From: Granulicella rosea
Lineage (GTDB): Bacteria > Acidobacteriota > Terriglobia > Terriglobales > Acidobacteriaceae
Direction of reading: 5' to 3'
DNA: 35,956 nt
NCBI RefSeq assembly: GCF_900188085.1
Contig: NZ_FZOU01000017.1
Coordinates: forward strand, 1-35,956
The position numbers and the translations under genes were made by a program. How positions within the stretch are numbered: the stretch's first letter is position 1; each line of letters begins with the position of its first letter. Below the pieces are notes generated by a model. The model saw only the letters and a program-made list of their open reading frames with translations, did no database searches and was not told where the DNA came from. Below, one piece after another: positions 24,932-32,310 of the stretch.

Positions 24932-27679
24932 ATGAGACGGATAGATGCAGCCGCCTGCCTTCTGGCGCTGGCGACGCCCTGTGCCCTGGCGCAGGTTCGA
25001 TGCGAAGGAGCTGGCGCGCCGCTTGCCGGTGTCGTTCACGACACGACAGCGGCCGTCGTGCCCGGCGCAAGCCTTACGCTGGACGCCGGTCCGGCCGTCG
25101 TCAGCGGCTCGGACGGCGGCTTTCGCTTCGCGTGCGCCACGCCCGGCCACCATACGCTGCATGTAAGCTCGCCGAACTTCGCCGCGATCGACCTGAAAGT
25201 CGACACGCCGGGCGCGCCGCTCGATGTCGTGCTGCGTCTGGAAGAGATGCAGACCGTGGTGGAGGTAAACGGCGAAGATCCCGCGCCAAGGCCGGCCAAT
25301 GCGACCGGCGCAACTCAGGAGATCTCCGGCAAGCGGCTGCAGTCGTTGGCCGACGACCCCGACGACCTGCTGCGGGAGCTGCAGCAGCTTGGCGGCGCCG
25401 CCGGCGCGAACCCCGCCAACACCTCCATCACGGTCGACGGCTTCCAGGGCGACGAGGGCAACACCAAGCTGCCGCCAAAGAGCTCCATCGCCTACATCAA
25501 GGTCAACCCCGATCTCTACTCGGCAGAGTACCGCGAGCCTCCCTTCGGCGGCGGACACATCGAGGTCTACACCAAGCCCGGACAGAGCACCTTTCACGGC
25601 GCGCTCTTCACCACCAACGGCAGCCCGTGGATGAACGCGCGCGATCCCTTCTCCGTCAGCCGCGCCGCGCTGGGCAAGCAGCGTTACGGCTTCGAGCTGA
25701 CCGGGCCGATCCGCAAGCAAGGCAGCGACTTCACCACCACGCTCGAGCACCGTACCATCGACAACTCCGCGACCGTGAACGCCGTAACGGTCGACGCCAA
25801 CGACAACCAGGTGGCGACGTTGGCGAACGTCGCCACGCCGCAGCAGCGCTGGCTGGGCGGCGTCCGCGTCGACTGGCAACTGAACCCGAAGAATGCCCTG
25901 ATCGTCACTTATAACGCCGATGTGAACCATCTGGCGAACGTAGGCGTCGGCGGCACGACGCTGGCCGAAAGCGGTTACGACAGCGAGCAGTTCGACCATA
26001 CGCTGCGTATCAGAAACGTCACGACCGCCTCCGCAACCCTGATGCACGAGTCTTCGCTCAGCATTGAGTGGGACGGCGAGGACGATACGCCGCAATCGAC
26101 CGCGCCGCAGGTCCAGGTCTCCGGCGCATTCACCGGCGGGGGTACGTCGGTCGGCCGGCAGCGGATGCACGAGCTGGGCATCGAGTTCAACGACGACGCC
26201 ATCTTCAACTGGAAGAAGCACCTGTTGAAGATAGGCATCCAAACCGACACCTACGTCCAACACCGGCACATGACGACGAACTTCAACGGCTCGTATCTGT
26301 TCAACGGCGGCGCGGCCCCGGCGCTCGACCCGGTCACGCATCTGCCGACCGGCCAGACAGTGCAGATTACCGGCCTCGAGCAGTACTTTCGCGCCACGCA
26401 CGGCTATGCGGGCGGCACGCCGACGGACTTCTCGAACGTGGCCGGCAGCCCGTTCGTTGACATCTGGCAGACGCGGGATGCGATCTACGTTCAGGACTCG
26501 TGGAAGCTGTTGCCGCGGGTTCAGCTCGACTACGGCATGCGCTACTTCGCGCAGAACAACCCCAACCTGGTCGGCTCGGTGACGCCGCGCATGGGCGTGG
26601 CGTGGTCGCCGGATCGGAAGCAGACCTGGAGCCTGCACGCGCATGCGGGCCTCTTCGCCGGACGCGTCCGGACGCGGCAGTACGCCGAGATCGTCCGCCA
26701 GGACGGCATCGCGCGCACGACCAGCATCGCCTATAACCCGGTCTACTGCAGCGTCCTGGGGTCGGCCTGCAACCCGTTTACCGGCATCACGCCCGTGCAA
26801 TCCGTGCGCAGCGTCGCGCCGCACCTTGCGAATCAGGAGTACGGCATCGAGAACCTCGGCTTCTCGCATAGCTTCCCTCACGGCTGGACCTTCTCGAGCG
26901 ACTACTACATCGCGCAGTTCTGGAACAATCTGCGGACGGAGAATGTGAACTCCCCGCTGAACGGCTCGCCCACCGGGCCGCGGCCGGGACCCGCCAATCT
27001 GAACATCTTTCAGGTGCAGGCCACCGGGCGCGGCTACGGCAATGCGGAGTTCTTCGGGCTCGATCAGCACACGCTGAAACGGGTGCAGTTCTTCGTCGGC
27101 GCGGTGCGTGTGCAGATCGTCGACGACACCGACGACAGCATGTTTTCAAGCCCGCAGACGACCGGCGTAAACACGGGCGAGTACGCGCGCCGCACCGGCA
27201 ATCCGCTGTGGAACGTCTTCGGCAACGCCAGCCTGAGCCTGCCCGAAAAGCTGCAACTGACCGCGAACTTCAACGGCAACGGCGCCGCGCCCTACAACAT
27301 CACCACCGGCGCGGACAACAACGGCGACGGCAACTTCAACGACCGTCCGCAGTATGCGCTGCCAGGCACGCCCGGCGCGGTGCAGACGCCCTGGGGCCTG
27401 CTGGTAAGCTCCGGCGGAACCGCTTCCCTGCCCCGCAACAAAGGCATCATGCCGTGGACGGTCTACCTCGATATGAACCTGCAGCGCAGCTTTACCCTGA
27501 CGAAGAACGCGAACGCCGATCATCCGCAAAAGATCGTGCTGAACGTGCGCTCGTCCAACGTGCTGAACCATACGAACGTGACCGCCATCGGCGGCGTCCT
27601 GGGCTCGCCGCTCTTCGGCGTTGCCTATGGCGCGGACAACGGGCGGCGCATCGAAGGAGGCGTCCGCTACAGCTTCTGA
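24932..27679 (+). CDS. TonB-dependent receptor-like outer-membrane protein with carboxypeptidase-regulatory-like domain
   Basis: 915 residues from the ATG at 24932, which has GGAG six bases upstream; an in-frame GTG at 24905 lacks this. A signal peptide ends near ALAQ (21). The N-terminal beta-sandwich (LAGVVHDTTAAVVPGASLTL) is the carboxypeptidase-regulatory-like domain usual in Oar-type acidobacterial receptors. A plug-like region (ITVDGFQGDEGNTKLPP) and a long beta-barrel follow, ending in aromatic GGVRYSF, as expected for BamA-dependent insertion. Many receptors of this group transport unknown ligands. Its position behind an M1 peptidase and on a replicon with two S53 proteases suggests peptides or peptide-bound ligands (inference). 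Confidence 0.85.
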   Translation: MRRIDAAACLLALATPCALAQVRCEGAGAPLAGVVHDTTAAVVPGASLTLDAGPAVVSGSDGGFRFACATPGHHTLHVSSPNFAAIDLKVDTPGAPLDVVLRLEEMQTVVEVNGEDPAPRPANATGATQEISGKRLQSLADDPDDLLRELQQLGGAAGANPANTSITVDGFQGDEGNTKLPPKSSIAYIKVNPDLYSAEYREPPFGGGHIEVYTKPGQSTFHGALFTTNGSPWMNARDPFSVSRAALGKQRYGFELTGPIRKQGSDFTTTLEHRTIDNSATVNAVTVDANDNQVATLANVATPQQRWLGGVRVDWQLNPKNALIVTYNADVNHLANVGVGGTTLAESGYDSEQFDHTLRIRNVTTASATLMHESSLSIEWDGEDDTPQSTAPQVQVSGAFTGGGTSVGRQRMHELGIEFNDDAIFNWKKHLLKIGIQTDTYVQHRHMTTNFNGSYLFNGGAAPALDPVTHLPTGQTVQITGLEQYFRATHGYAGGTPTDFSNVAGSPFVDIWQTRDAIYVQDSWKLLPRVQLDYGMRYFAQNNPNLVGSVTPRMGVAWSPDRKQTWSLHAHAGLFAGRVRTRQYAEIVRQDGIARTTSIAYNPVYCSVLGSACNPFTGITPVQSVRSVAPHLANQEYGIENLGFSHSFPHGWTFSSDYYIAQFWNNLRTENVNSPLNGSPTGPRPGPANLNIFQVQATGRGYGNAEFFGLDQHTLKRVQFFVGAVRVQIVDDTDDSMFSSPQTTGVNTGEYARRTGNPLWNVFGNASLSLPEKLQLTANFNGNGAAPYNITTGADNNGDGNFNDRPQYALPGTPGAVQTPWGLLVSSGGTASLPRNKGIMPWTVYLDMNLQRSFTLTKNANADHPQKIVLNVRSSNVLNHTNVTAIGGVLGSPLFGVAYGADNGRRIEGGVRYSF

Positions 27680-27753
27680 TCTCTCTTTCTGCGGAGCCCG
27701 GCGACCGCCCGCAATGCTTGCTTGCCAGGCGTCCAGGCAGTCTGCTCCGGCCC

Positions 27754-28821
27754 CTACAGAGCCTCGTCCTCGCCCACTGCGCCCTGCAGATAGAACTCAT
27801 GCAGCTTCGCCTGCAGCAGCGCCTTATCGGGCAACTGTGTCGTGTACTGCGCGATGAGCGCGGGCGAAAGACTGCGGCTGAGCGCAAATTCCACCACCTC
27901 ATCGTCCTTCGACGCGCAGAGCAGCACGCCGAGGCTGGGCTGCTCATGCGGCTTGCGCACATCGCGATCCAGAGCCTCGAGGTAGAAGTCGAGCTTGCCC
28001 AGATACTCCGGTTCGAAGCGGCCTACCTTCAGCTCGATCGCAACCAGGCAGTTGAGACCCCGATGAAAGAACAGCAGGTCCAGCGCAAAGTCGCGGTTCC
28101 CGACCTGCAGCGGAAACTCCGAGCCCGCGAAGCAGAAATCGCGGCCCAGTTCGATCAGAAAATCCTTCAACTTATGAACCAGGCCGCGATGCAGATCGGC
28201 CTCGCGATGCTCCGCGGGAAGCCCGAGGAACTCCAGCGAATACGCATCCTTGAAGATGTCGAGCGCGCCGGGATGCAATTGTGTCATCACTGCCGACACG
28301 ATGGGCGGATTGAGGATGGTCCGCTCGAAGAATGCCGTCTTGTATTGCCGTTCCAGCTCGCGAAAACTCCAGCCCTCGCGAATCGCCAGCCGAATGTAAA
28401 ACTCGCGCTCCTCCGGTCGTTTGCTCTGGCTGAGGATCAGGAGATGATGCGACCACGGCAATTGTGTCAACAGTGTTGTCACAATTGCGTCCTGGGCGTA
28501 AGTATCGTAGAACTGCCTCATTCGAAGCAGGTTGCGCCGGGTGAAGCCACGTATGCCGGGATAAGTCGCGGCGATGAACGCGGCCAGCTCGTCGACCACG
28601 CCCGCGCCCCATTCGGCCGAGGCGATCCGGCGGCTGAGCATCGCGCCCAGCGCCCAGTAAAGCTCGATCAACGCCGAGTTCACCGCCTGAAAAGCCCGCG
28701 TTCGCGAGGCCGAGATCAGCTCCACGACCTCGGCAAAGGCCTGTTCCTTGCCCATCTGGTTCAAGCTCGCGGACTGCGTTTTCACAGGCGTGCGTGTCGG
28801 TCTGGAGTTTCGAGGAGCCAT
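27754..28821 (-). CDS. YhcG-type PDDEXK nuclease-domain protein (DUF1016)
   Basis: 355 residues. The N-terminal half is the YhcG helical domain (ALIELYWALGAMLSRRI near 50-66; GIRGFTRRNLLRMRQFY near 89-105; QLPWSHHLLIL near 120-130). The C-terminal half is a PDDEXK nuclease fold with D248 (FALDLLFFH), E263 and K265 (VAIELKVG), all catalytic residues present. Family members are frequent in mobile and defence-rich DNA; their biological role is not well established. The gene converges with the receptor gene and its 5' end faces the plasmid origin. Ribosome-binding support for the ATG at 28821 is weak, and an in-frame ATG at 28755 is possible. Confidence 0.88.
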   Translation of the reverse strand: MAPRNSRPTRTPVKTQSASLNQMGKEQAFAEVVELISASRTRAFQAVNSALIELYWALGAMLSRRIASAEWGAGVVDELAAFIAATYPGIRGFTRRNLLRMRQFYDTYAQDAIVTTLLTQLPWSHHLLILSQSKRPEEREFYIRLAIREGWSFRELERQYKTAFFERTILNPPIVSAVMTQLHPGALDIFKDAYSLEFLGLPAEHREADLHRGLVHKLKDFLIELGRDFCFAGSEFPLQVGNRDFALDLLFFHRGLNCLVAIELKVGRFEPEYLGKLDFYLEALDRDVRKPHEQPSLGVLLCASKDDEVVEFALSRSLSPALIAQYTTQLPDKALLQAKLHEFYLQGAVGEDEAL

Positions 28822-28870
28822 CTCTGAAGATCATGATAGTCCTGCGTAAGCGGCAGCAAGGGGTGACGAT

Positions 28871-28896
28871 TGCGGCACGCTGAAGTGGGTGCCGCA
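28871..28896. repeat. Inverted repeat enclosing an inverted iteron
   Basis: TGCGGCAC (28871-28878) and GTGCCGCA (28889-28896) are perfect inverted arms. Across them, 28878-28892 reads on the minus strand as GCACCCACTTCAGCG, the iteron with one mismatch at position 8. It is the only iteron-like copy in opposite orientation near the origin. Confidence 0.7.
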
Positions 28897-28990
28897 GCGT
28901 TTGCAACATAAGGCGTCTATGCAACTACAGGCTTCATAAAGAGCTAGAGACGCTATATAAAGACAAAACTAAAGGCTTCTTATTAAGCAA

Positions 28991-29576
28991 GCACCCGATT
29001 CAGCGTGGAGCAGCACCCGATTCAGCGTGTGACAGCACCCAATTCAGCATGTCAAACACACATCGAGGCGTTTTTGGCGGAACCCGATTCAGCGTGGATA
29101 AAAACCGGCCTCCATGCATTGACGTTGCCTGAGCAATGCTGTCGCTTCCCTGCCTGGCACCCAATTCAGCGGTCTCGCCTCATCCGGTGCACGTGGGGGC
29201 GGACGAACTGCAGCCAGGCGTGTTCACCATGCGACAAAGGCACCCAATTCAGCGGTCATGCCGAGGACACGGATGGAGAAGGCACCCATTTCAGCGCTCT
29301 ATTTAGCTTCCTGCTGGGAAACGGCGGCACCACGAGGCACCCATTTCAGCGGAAAAGACTTCAGCGCGGGAGTTTGGAACTTATCCGGCACCCAATTCAG
29401 CGTAGAAGCCGGTCCTTTTCAAGGCATCGTGACGGAGAAGCACCCATTTCAGCGGTACTCGACGGAGAAGGATCCTAATGCAGCGGCCGCATCGGCCCCG
29501 ATGAACGAGGCACCCATTTCAGCGGTCGAAACATCGGCAATGCCGAAGAATAAGCCAACTGGCACCCATTTCAGCG
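28991..29576 (+). repeat. Iteron array, consensus GCACCCRWTTCAGCG
   Basis: Ten exact copies of the 15-base consensus start at 28991, 29013, 29157, 29240, 29282, 29337, 29388, 29440, 29510 and 29562. Near-copies start at 29035 (last base A), 29080 (second base A) and, more degenerate, 29471; a half copy TTCAGCG lies at 29360. The first three are spaced exactly 22 bases apart. Many later spacings are 51-55 bases, close to five helical turns. Subtypes differ at positions 7-8: GA on the left, AA in the middle, AT mainly next to rep. They should bind the RepA-like initiator. Confidence 0.93.
29093..29101 (-). promoter_or_regulatory. DnaA-box-like site in the origin
   Basis: The minus strand reads TTATCCACG, one mismatch from the E. 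coli DnaA box TTATCCACA. It overlaps the end of the iteron at 29080. A weaker relative, TTATCCGGC, lies at 29381-29389. Confidence 0.45.
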
Positions 29577-29586
29577 GCTCACGAGG

Positions 29587-30651
29587 CTAGGACGCGGACG
29601 AAAGCAGCTTGCTGACGGCCGCTTTGCTGGGGATCGCCGGGACGCCAGGCTTCACGCTCAGGCCGGCCTCCGAGGTGCTGACCTTGAGCCCGGGAAAGAC
29701 CTTTTCGATCTTCGGGATGGCCTCGCGGACCTTCTCCTTGAACCGCTTCATGCTTTTGTACTCCGATCCGATCTGCTCCTGCAGGCCCTTCCACGGGATC
29801 GTCCGCGCTACCCCGCTCTCGGAGGCGCGCCAGGTCTCGTAGGCCAGCAGCGTGTACAGGTCGAGCGCCAGCGAGGAGCTACGCAGCCCACGCAGCGCGC
29901 GCAGGTCGACCGGCACGGGCGCGGCGGTGATTGCGTCGTAGAAGTCCTCGCTCAGCATGATGTAGCTCTCAAACAGCGAGCCCTGGGTTCCCTTCGGGTC
30001 GGAGGAGTCCCACCATACGACTGCTTTGGGCGCGATCTGCATATCGATCCAGCTCTTGCGCTTCGAGCCCGGCGTCGTCTGTTCGAAGCTGATCGTCGCG
30101 CGCAGCAGGCGCTCCAACTGGTCGCGCAGCCGCACGGTGTCGCTGCGCTTGCCGCCGTTGCTGGGGTTCAGTCCAAGCAGCCGCAGGAAATCCGAGAAAC
30201 TCTGCCCGAGGTGAATGCGGCGGCTCCGCGTCCGTACCGCCTCGGTCACGAGCCAGCTCAGAAAGACGCGCGGCAGCGTGCCATAGGGATAGAGAAAGCC
30301 GCGATCGGTGGCGAAGTACGGCCGGATCGACAGCTTCAGGTCGCCGTTGACCCGCTCCCAGATCGGAATCTGTCCGGGGTTGCTATGCGGCAGCGTACAC
30401 TGCACCAGTTGGCGCGCGAAGTAGGAGCGCGAGAAGTCGGTCGGCTTCTCGCGTATCTCGACGATCGAGTCGAGCCAACGCCGTTCGACCGGCGAAAGGT
30501 CCTTGCTCTGGGATCGATCGACCAGCGGAATGTGCGATTCCTCAGGCCCGGCGTCCTCGTACGCCGGCAGGGATTCGAAGAGCCGGTCTTCCTCCTCGCG
30601 CTCAGCCGCCGGGGTGCTTCTCGGAGTTTTGAGAGTTGCCTTTTTCGCCAT
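29587..30651 (-). CDS. repA: RepA-family plasmid replication initiator
   Basis: 354 residues from the ATG at 30651 (MAKKATLK). It should bind the adjacent iterons and open the origin. The central region matches the plasmid RepA_C family (PF04796): ARQLVQCTLPHSNPG, GTLPRVFLSWLVTEAVRTRS, then LGQSFSDFLRLLGLNP. The first ~75 residues are charged and probably flexible. The C-terminal part (SLALDLYTLLAYETWR, WKGLQEQIG) looks like a winged-helix. An in-frame ATG at 30729 would add 26 residues, and both starts have weak ribosome binding sites. I prefer 30651 because the MAKK start is typical and the extra residues show no family features. The gene is divergent from parA and ends 10 bases before the last iteron. 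Confidence 0.92.
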   Translation of the reverse strand: MAKKATLKTPRSTPAAEREEEDRLFESLPAYEDAGPEESHIPLVDRSQSKDLSPVERRWLDSIVEIREKPTDFSRSYFARQLVQCTLPHSNPGQIPIWERVNGDLKLSIRPYFATDRGFLYPYGTLPRVFLSWLVTEAVRTRSRRIHLGQSFSDFLRLLGLNPSNGGKRSDTVRLRDQLERLLRATISFEQTTPGSKRKSWIDMQIAPKAVVWWDSSDPKGTQGSLFESYIMLSEDFYDAITAAPVPVDLRALRGLRSSSLALDLYTLLAYETWRASESGVARTIPWKGLQEQIGSEYKSMKRFKEKVREAIPKIEKVFPGLKVSTSEAGLSVKPGVPAIPSKAAVSKLLSSAS

Positions 30652-30750
30652 GCGAGTCGACCCGTCTCCGTTCCAGAGGTAAGCAGCCAAGAACTTCCCT
30701 TGGAGCACAATACACCGTATGGAGAGCATACCTGAAGTGAGCGGATGGCG

Positions 30751-30778
30751 AGTGTATGAGTGTAGGACAGTATGTAAA
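30751..30778 (-). promoter_or_regulatory. Candidate rep promoter
   Basis: On the minus strand TTTACA (30778-30773) and TACACT (30756-30751) are 16 bases apart, matching the sigma70 consensus at 5 and 4 of 6 positions. They lie inside the repeat-rich region and overlap TATGAGTG and ACAGTATG repeats, so a repeat-binding protein could repress rep. Confidence 0.4.
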
Positions 30779-30900
30779 ATAGTTCTTTTTGTGCTTAGTA
30801 TTAAACTCGCACACTCACACTATATGCGATACCCATATACAGGCAGCCACTCTCAACCAGGGCGTTTCGCCTGTTGACGGCAAGTATCATACACTCATAT

Positions 30901-30925
30901 AGTCGGACGTTCATATATTCCGACT
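30901..30925. repeat. 7-bp inverted repeat in rep/par region
   Basis: AGTCGGA (30901-30907) and TCCGACT (30919-30925) pair perfectly around an 11-base AT-rich spacer. It is a possible operator or part of the partition site. Confidence 0.45.
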
Positions 30926-30987
30926 GTAATCAAATCTCGAATCTGTCCATCGAACGCAGCACCGTCGAAGAACTGTTGTAGAGTATG

Positions 30988-31006
30988 AGTCTCTGAGAGT
31001 GAGACT
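30988..31006 (+). repeat. 6-bp inverted repeat followed by TTTT
   Basis: AGTCTC-TGAGAGT-GAGACT, followed by TTTTC on the plus strand. It could be an operator, a partition-site element or the terminator of a small RNA; I cannot decide from sequence. Confidence 0.35.
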
Positions 31007-31144
31007 TTTCGAGAGTCATTTAGTATGACAGTAGGACTATCCGAGATTCGGTGTACGAAGCGGGTACGCTCTTGATATAGACGGCGATTTTTTGTCGAGA
31101 GAGCATAAGTTGAAGAGATTGTTATTGTGGGAGAGTGTGACAGT

Positions 31145-31774
31145 ATGAAGATAGCGTTTCTTGCCAAAAAGGGCGGAGCTGGAAAGACCACCTCAAGTCT
31201 CCTCGTCGCCGAGGCTCTGCGCCAGGCGGGCAACCACGTCGCTCTGCAGGACTTCGACAAGCAGGGGTCCAGCAGCAAGAGCATCCGCTACTCGGGCTCG
31301 CAGGTGGAGATTGCGATTCCGAAGAATCAGTACACCTATATCGTCTTCGACACGCCGCCGAACCTCGAACACGCGGCCAGCCTGGTGGCGGTGAAGCAGG
31401 CGGACGTGATCATCGTGGTGACGGGTCAGACGGTGGTGGACCTCTGGGAGGTCAGCGAGGCGGTGAGCTTTGCCGAGAAGACCAATCCGAAGGCCTTTGT
31501 ACGGGTGTTGGTCAACCGAGTCAAGGCGGGCACGATCCTGGCCCGGAGTGTCGAGGAGTCGGTCTCGCATCTGAAGATCAAAGCGTTGAAGACGCAGATT
31601 CCCGACCGCCAGACCTTTGCGCACTTCGTCGGCGGCGGCGGCTGGAATGTGCTCGACCGGTCGGCGCAGGCGCTGGCCGGAAAGCTCGCGCTCGAGATCG
31701 TAAGCCTGCCGCAGAGCGCGTCGTTGGAACAGAGGAGCGAGCAGCAGGGAAAGACGAAAAAGGCGGGGAGCTAG
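31145..31774 (+). CDS. parA: ParA-family partition ATPase
   Basis: 209 residues. It is a small ParA/MinD-like ATPase that moves plasmid copies on the nucleoid. The deviant Walker A motif KGGAGKTT spans 9-16 with signature lysine K9; QDFDKQGSS (35-43) is the switch region, and VFDTPP with D69 is Walker B. There is no N-terminal helix-turn-helix, so it is of the short type Ib kind, in which the partner protein usually does the autoregulation. GGGAGAG lies nine bases before this ATG, which is why I prefer it to an in-frame GTG at 31127. The parB-like gene starts three bases after the stop. Confidence 0.92.
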   Translation: MKIAFLAKKGGAGKTTSSLLVAEALRQAGNHVALQDFDKQGSSSKSIRYSGSQVEIAIPKNQYTYIVFDTPPNLEHAASLVAVKQADVIIVVTGQTVVDLWEVSEAVSFAEKTNPKAFVRVLVNRVKAGTILARSVEESVSHLKIKALKTQIPDRQTFAHFVGGGGWNVLDRSAQALAGKLALEIVSLPQSASLEQRSEQQGKTKKAGS

Positions 31775-31777
31775 CCG

Positions 31778-32230
31778 ATGGCGAAGACAAAGTACAACCC
31801 GATGAACGCCTTCCGCGAAGACCCCCTCGCGGCGCTTCGCCAGGCCACCGAGTCGGCGGATGCGCGCGACGTGACGGATGCGGCCGAGGCGCGGCCGATC
31901 CCGGCGCAGCCCGTGCTGCGGAGGATTGCCGCAAGCGAGCCGCCGTCCAGCGAGCCGGTGGCGCCGCAGCCCCCGATTCAGCGGTCCAGCGCGCCGGTCA
32001 AACCTCTCTCCGCGAACCTGCAGACCTCGCGGAATACGGTCTATCTTTACCCGGAAGACCTGACGAAGCTGCGCCAGCTCAGCGGATACGCATCGACGGA
32101 GTACGGCATCCGCGCCAACGACAGCATGATCGTACGCGCCGCGCTGTCGCTGCTGGAGACGGATGTACGCTTCCTGCATGCGTTGAAGGAGACCGAGTTG
32201 CTGGATCGGCGGCGGCGCAGCAGGGCCTAG
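31778..32230 (+). CDS. Putative ParB-like centromere-binding protein (RHH type)
   Basis: 150 residues. The N-terminal 80 residues are low-complexity, rich in Ala, Pro and Glu, as in flexible tails that touch ParA. The C-terminal part (85-131) starts with a short strand NTVYLYPEDLTKLRQL, followed by two helices with IRANDSMIVRAALSLL, consistent with a ribbon-helix-helix DNA-binding fold. A basic tail DRRRRSRA ends the protein. It is separated from parA by three bases and clearly co-transcribed. It is not a classical ParB with an HTH/CTPase domain. Its function is inferred from position and fold pattern. An iteron-like sequence lies inside the coding region at 31969-31983. Confidence 0.78.
   Translation: MAKTKYNPMNAFREDPLAALRQATESADARDVTDAAEARPIPAQPVLRRIAASEPPSSEPVAPQPPIQRSSAPVKPLSANLQTSRNTVYLYPEDLTKLRQLSGYASTEYGIRANDSMIVRAALSLLETDVRFLHALKETELLDRRRRSRA
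31969..31983 (+). repeat. Iteron-like sequence inside the parB-like gene
   Basis: GCCCCCGATTCAGCG matches the origin iteron with one mismatch (position 3) and the same orientation. It encodes part of the Pro-rich linker (PPIQRS), where the protein sequence is probably not constrained. Confidence 0.5.
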
Positions 32231-32257
32231 TTAAGGCCGGGAATTTGAACGGGAAAG

Positions 32258-32306
32258 CTGCGCATAAGCGCAGGAAAGGGTGCGCTGCAGCCTGTGGCGC
32301 ACCCTT
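32258..32306. terminator. Tandem hairpins between convergent par and efflux operons
   Basis: CTGCGC-ATAA-GCGCAG (32258-32273) is followed by a second hairpin with 10-base arms AAGGGTGCGC (32276-32285) and GCGCACCCTT (32297-32306). The second ends four bases from the FUSC stop codon. Both stems are perfect. T runs are short in either direction, but the position between two gene ends fits a bidirectional terminator. Confidence 0.65.
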
Positions 32307-32310
32307 AGCT

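Larger units (their letters stand above)
28822..29586. other. Predicted plasmid replication origin
   Basis: This 765-base non-coding stretch between the nuclease gene and the rep gene contains about twelve direct iterons, one inverted iteron inside a larger inverted repeat, an AT-rich tract at about 28930-28990, and a DnaA-box-like site. These are the standard parts of an iteron-controlled theta origin. Open frames crossing it are artefacts of the repeats. The iterons lie at the 3' end of rep (last iteron 10 bases from the stop), whereas in many iteron plasmids they lie upstream of rep. Confidence 0.85.
30652..31144. other. rep/par divergent intergenic region, candidate centromere
   Basis: About 490 AT-rich bases, unlike the GC-rich surroundings. 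Short repeats recur in both orientations: TATGAGTG (30755-30762) with inverted CACTCATA (30892-30899) and TATGAGT (30984-30990); ACAGTATG (30767-30774 and inside 31137-31149); GTAGGAC (30762-30768, 31031-31037); plus two inverted repeats listed separately. This is how parS-like sites of small ParA plus ribbon-helix-helix systems look. I see no gene in it. Confidence 0.65.

Noticed and set aside
29005..29478. Plus-strand open frame of 157 residues across the origin
   Set aside because: It only reads through the iterons, giving repeated HPIQR-type peptides, with no ribosome binding site and no protein features. A second frame at 29258-29590 is the same artefact.
28991..29576. CRISPR array
   Set aside because: The repeats are 15 bases with unequal spacing (22 to 83), degenerate members, and no cas genes; rep and par genes make iterons the better explanation.
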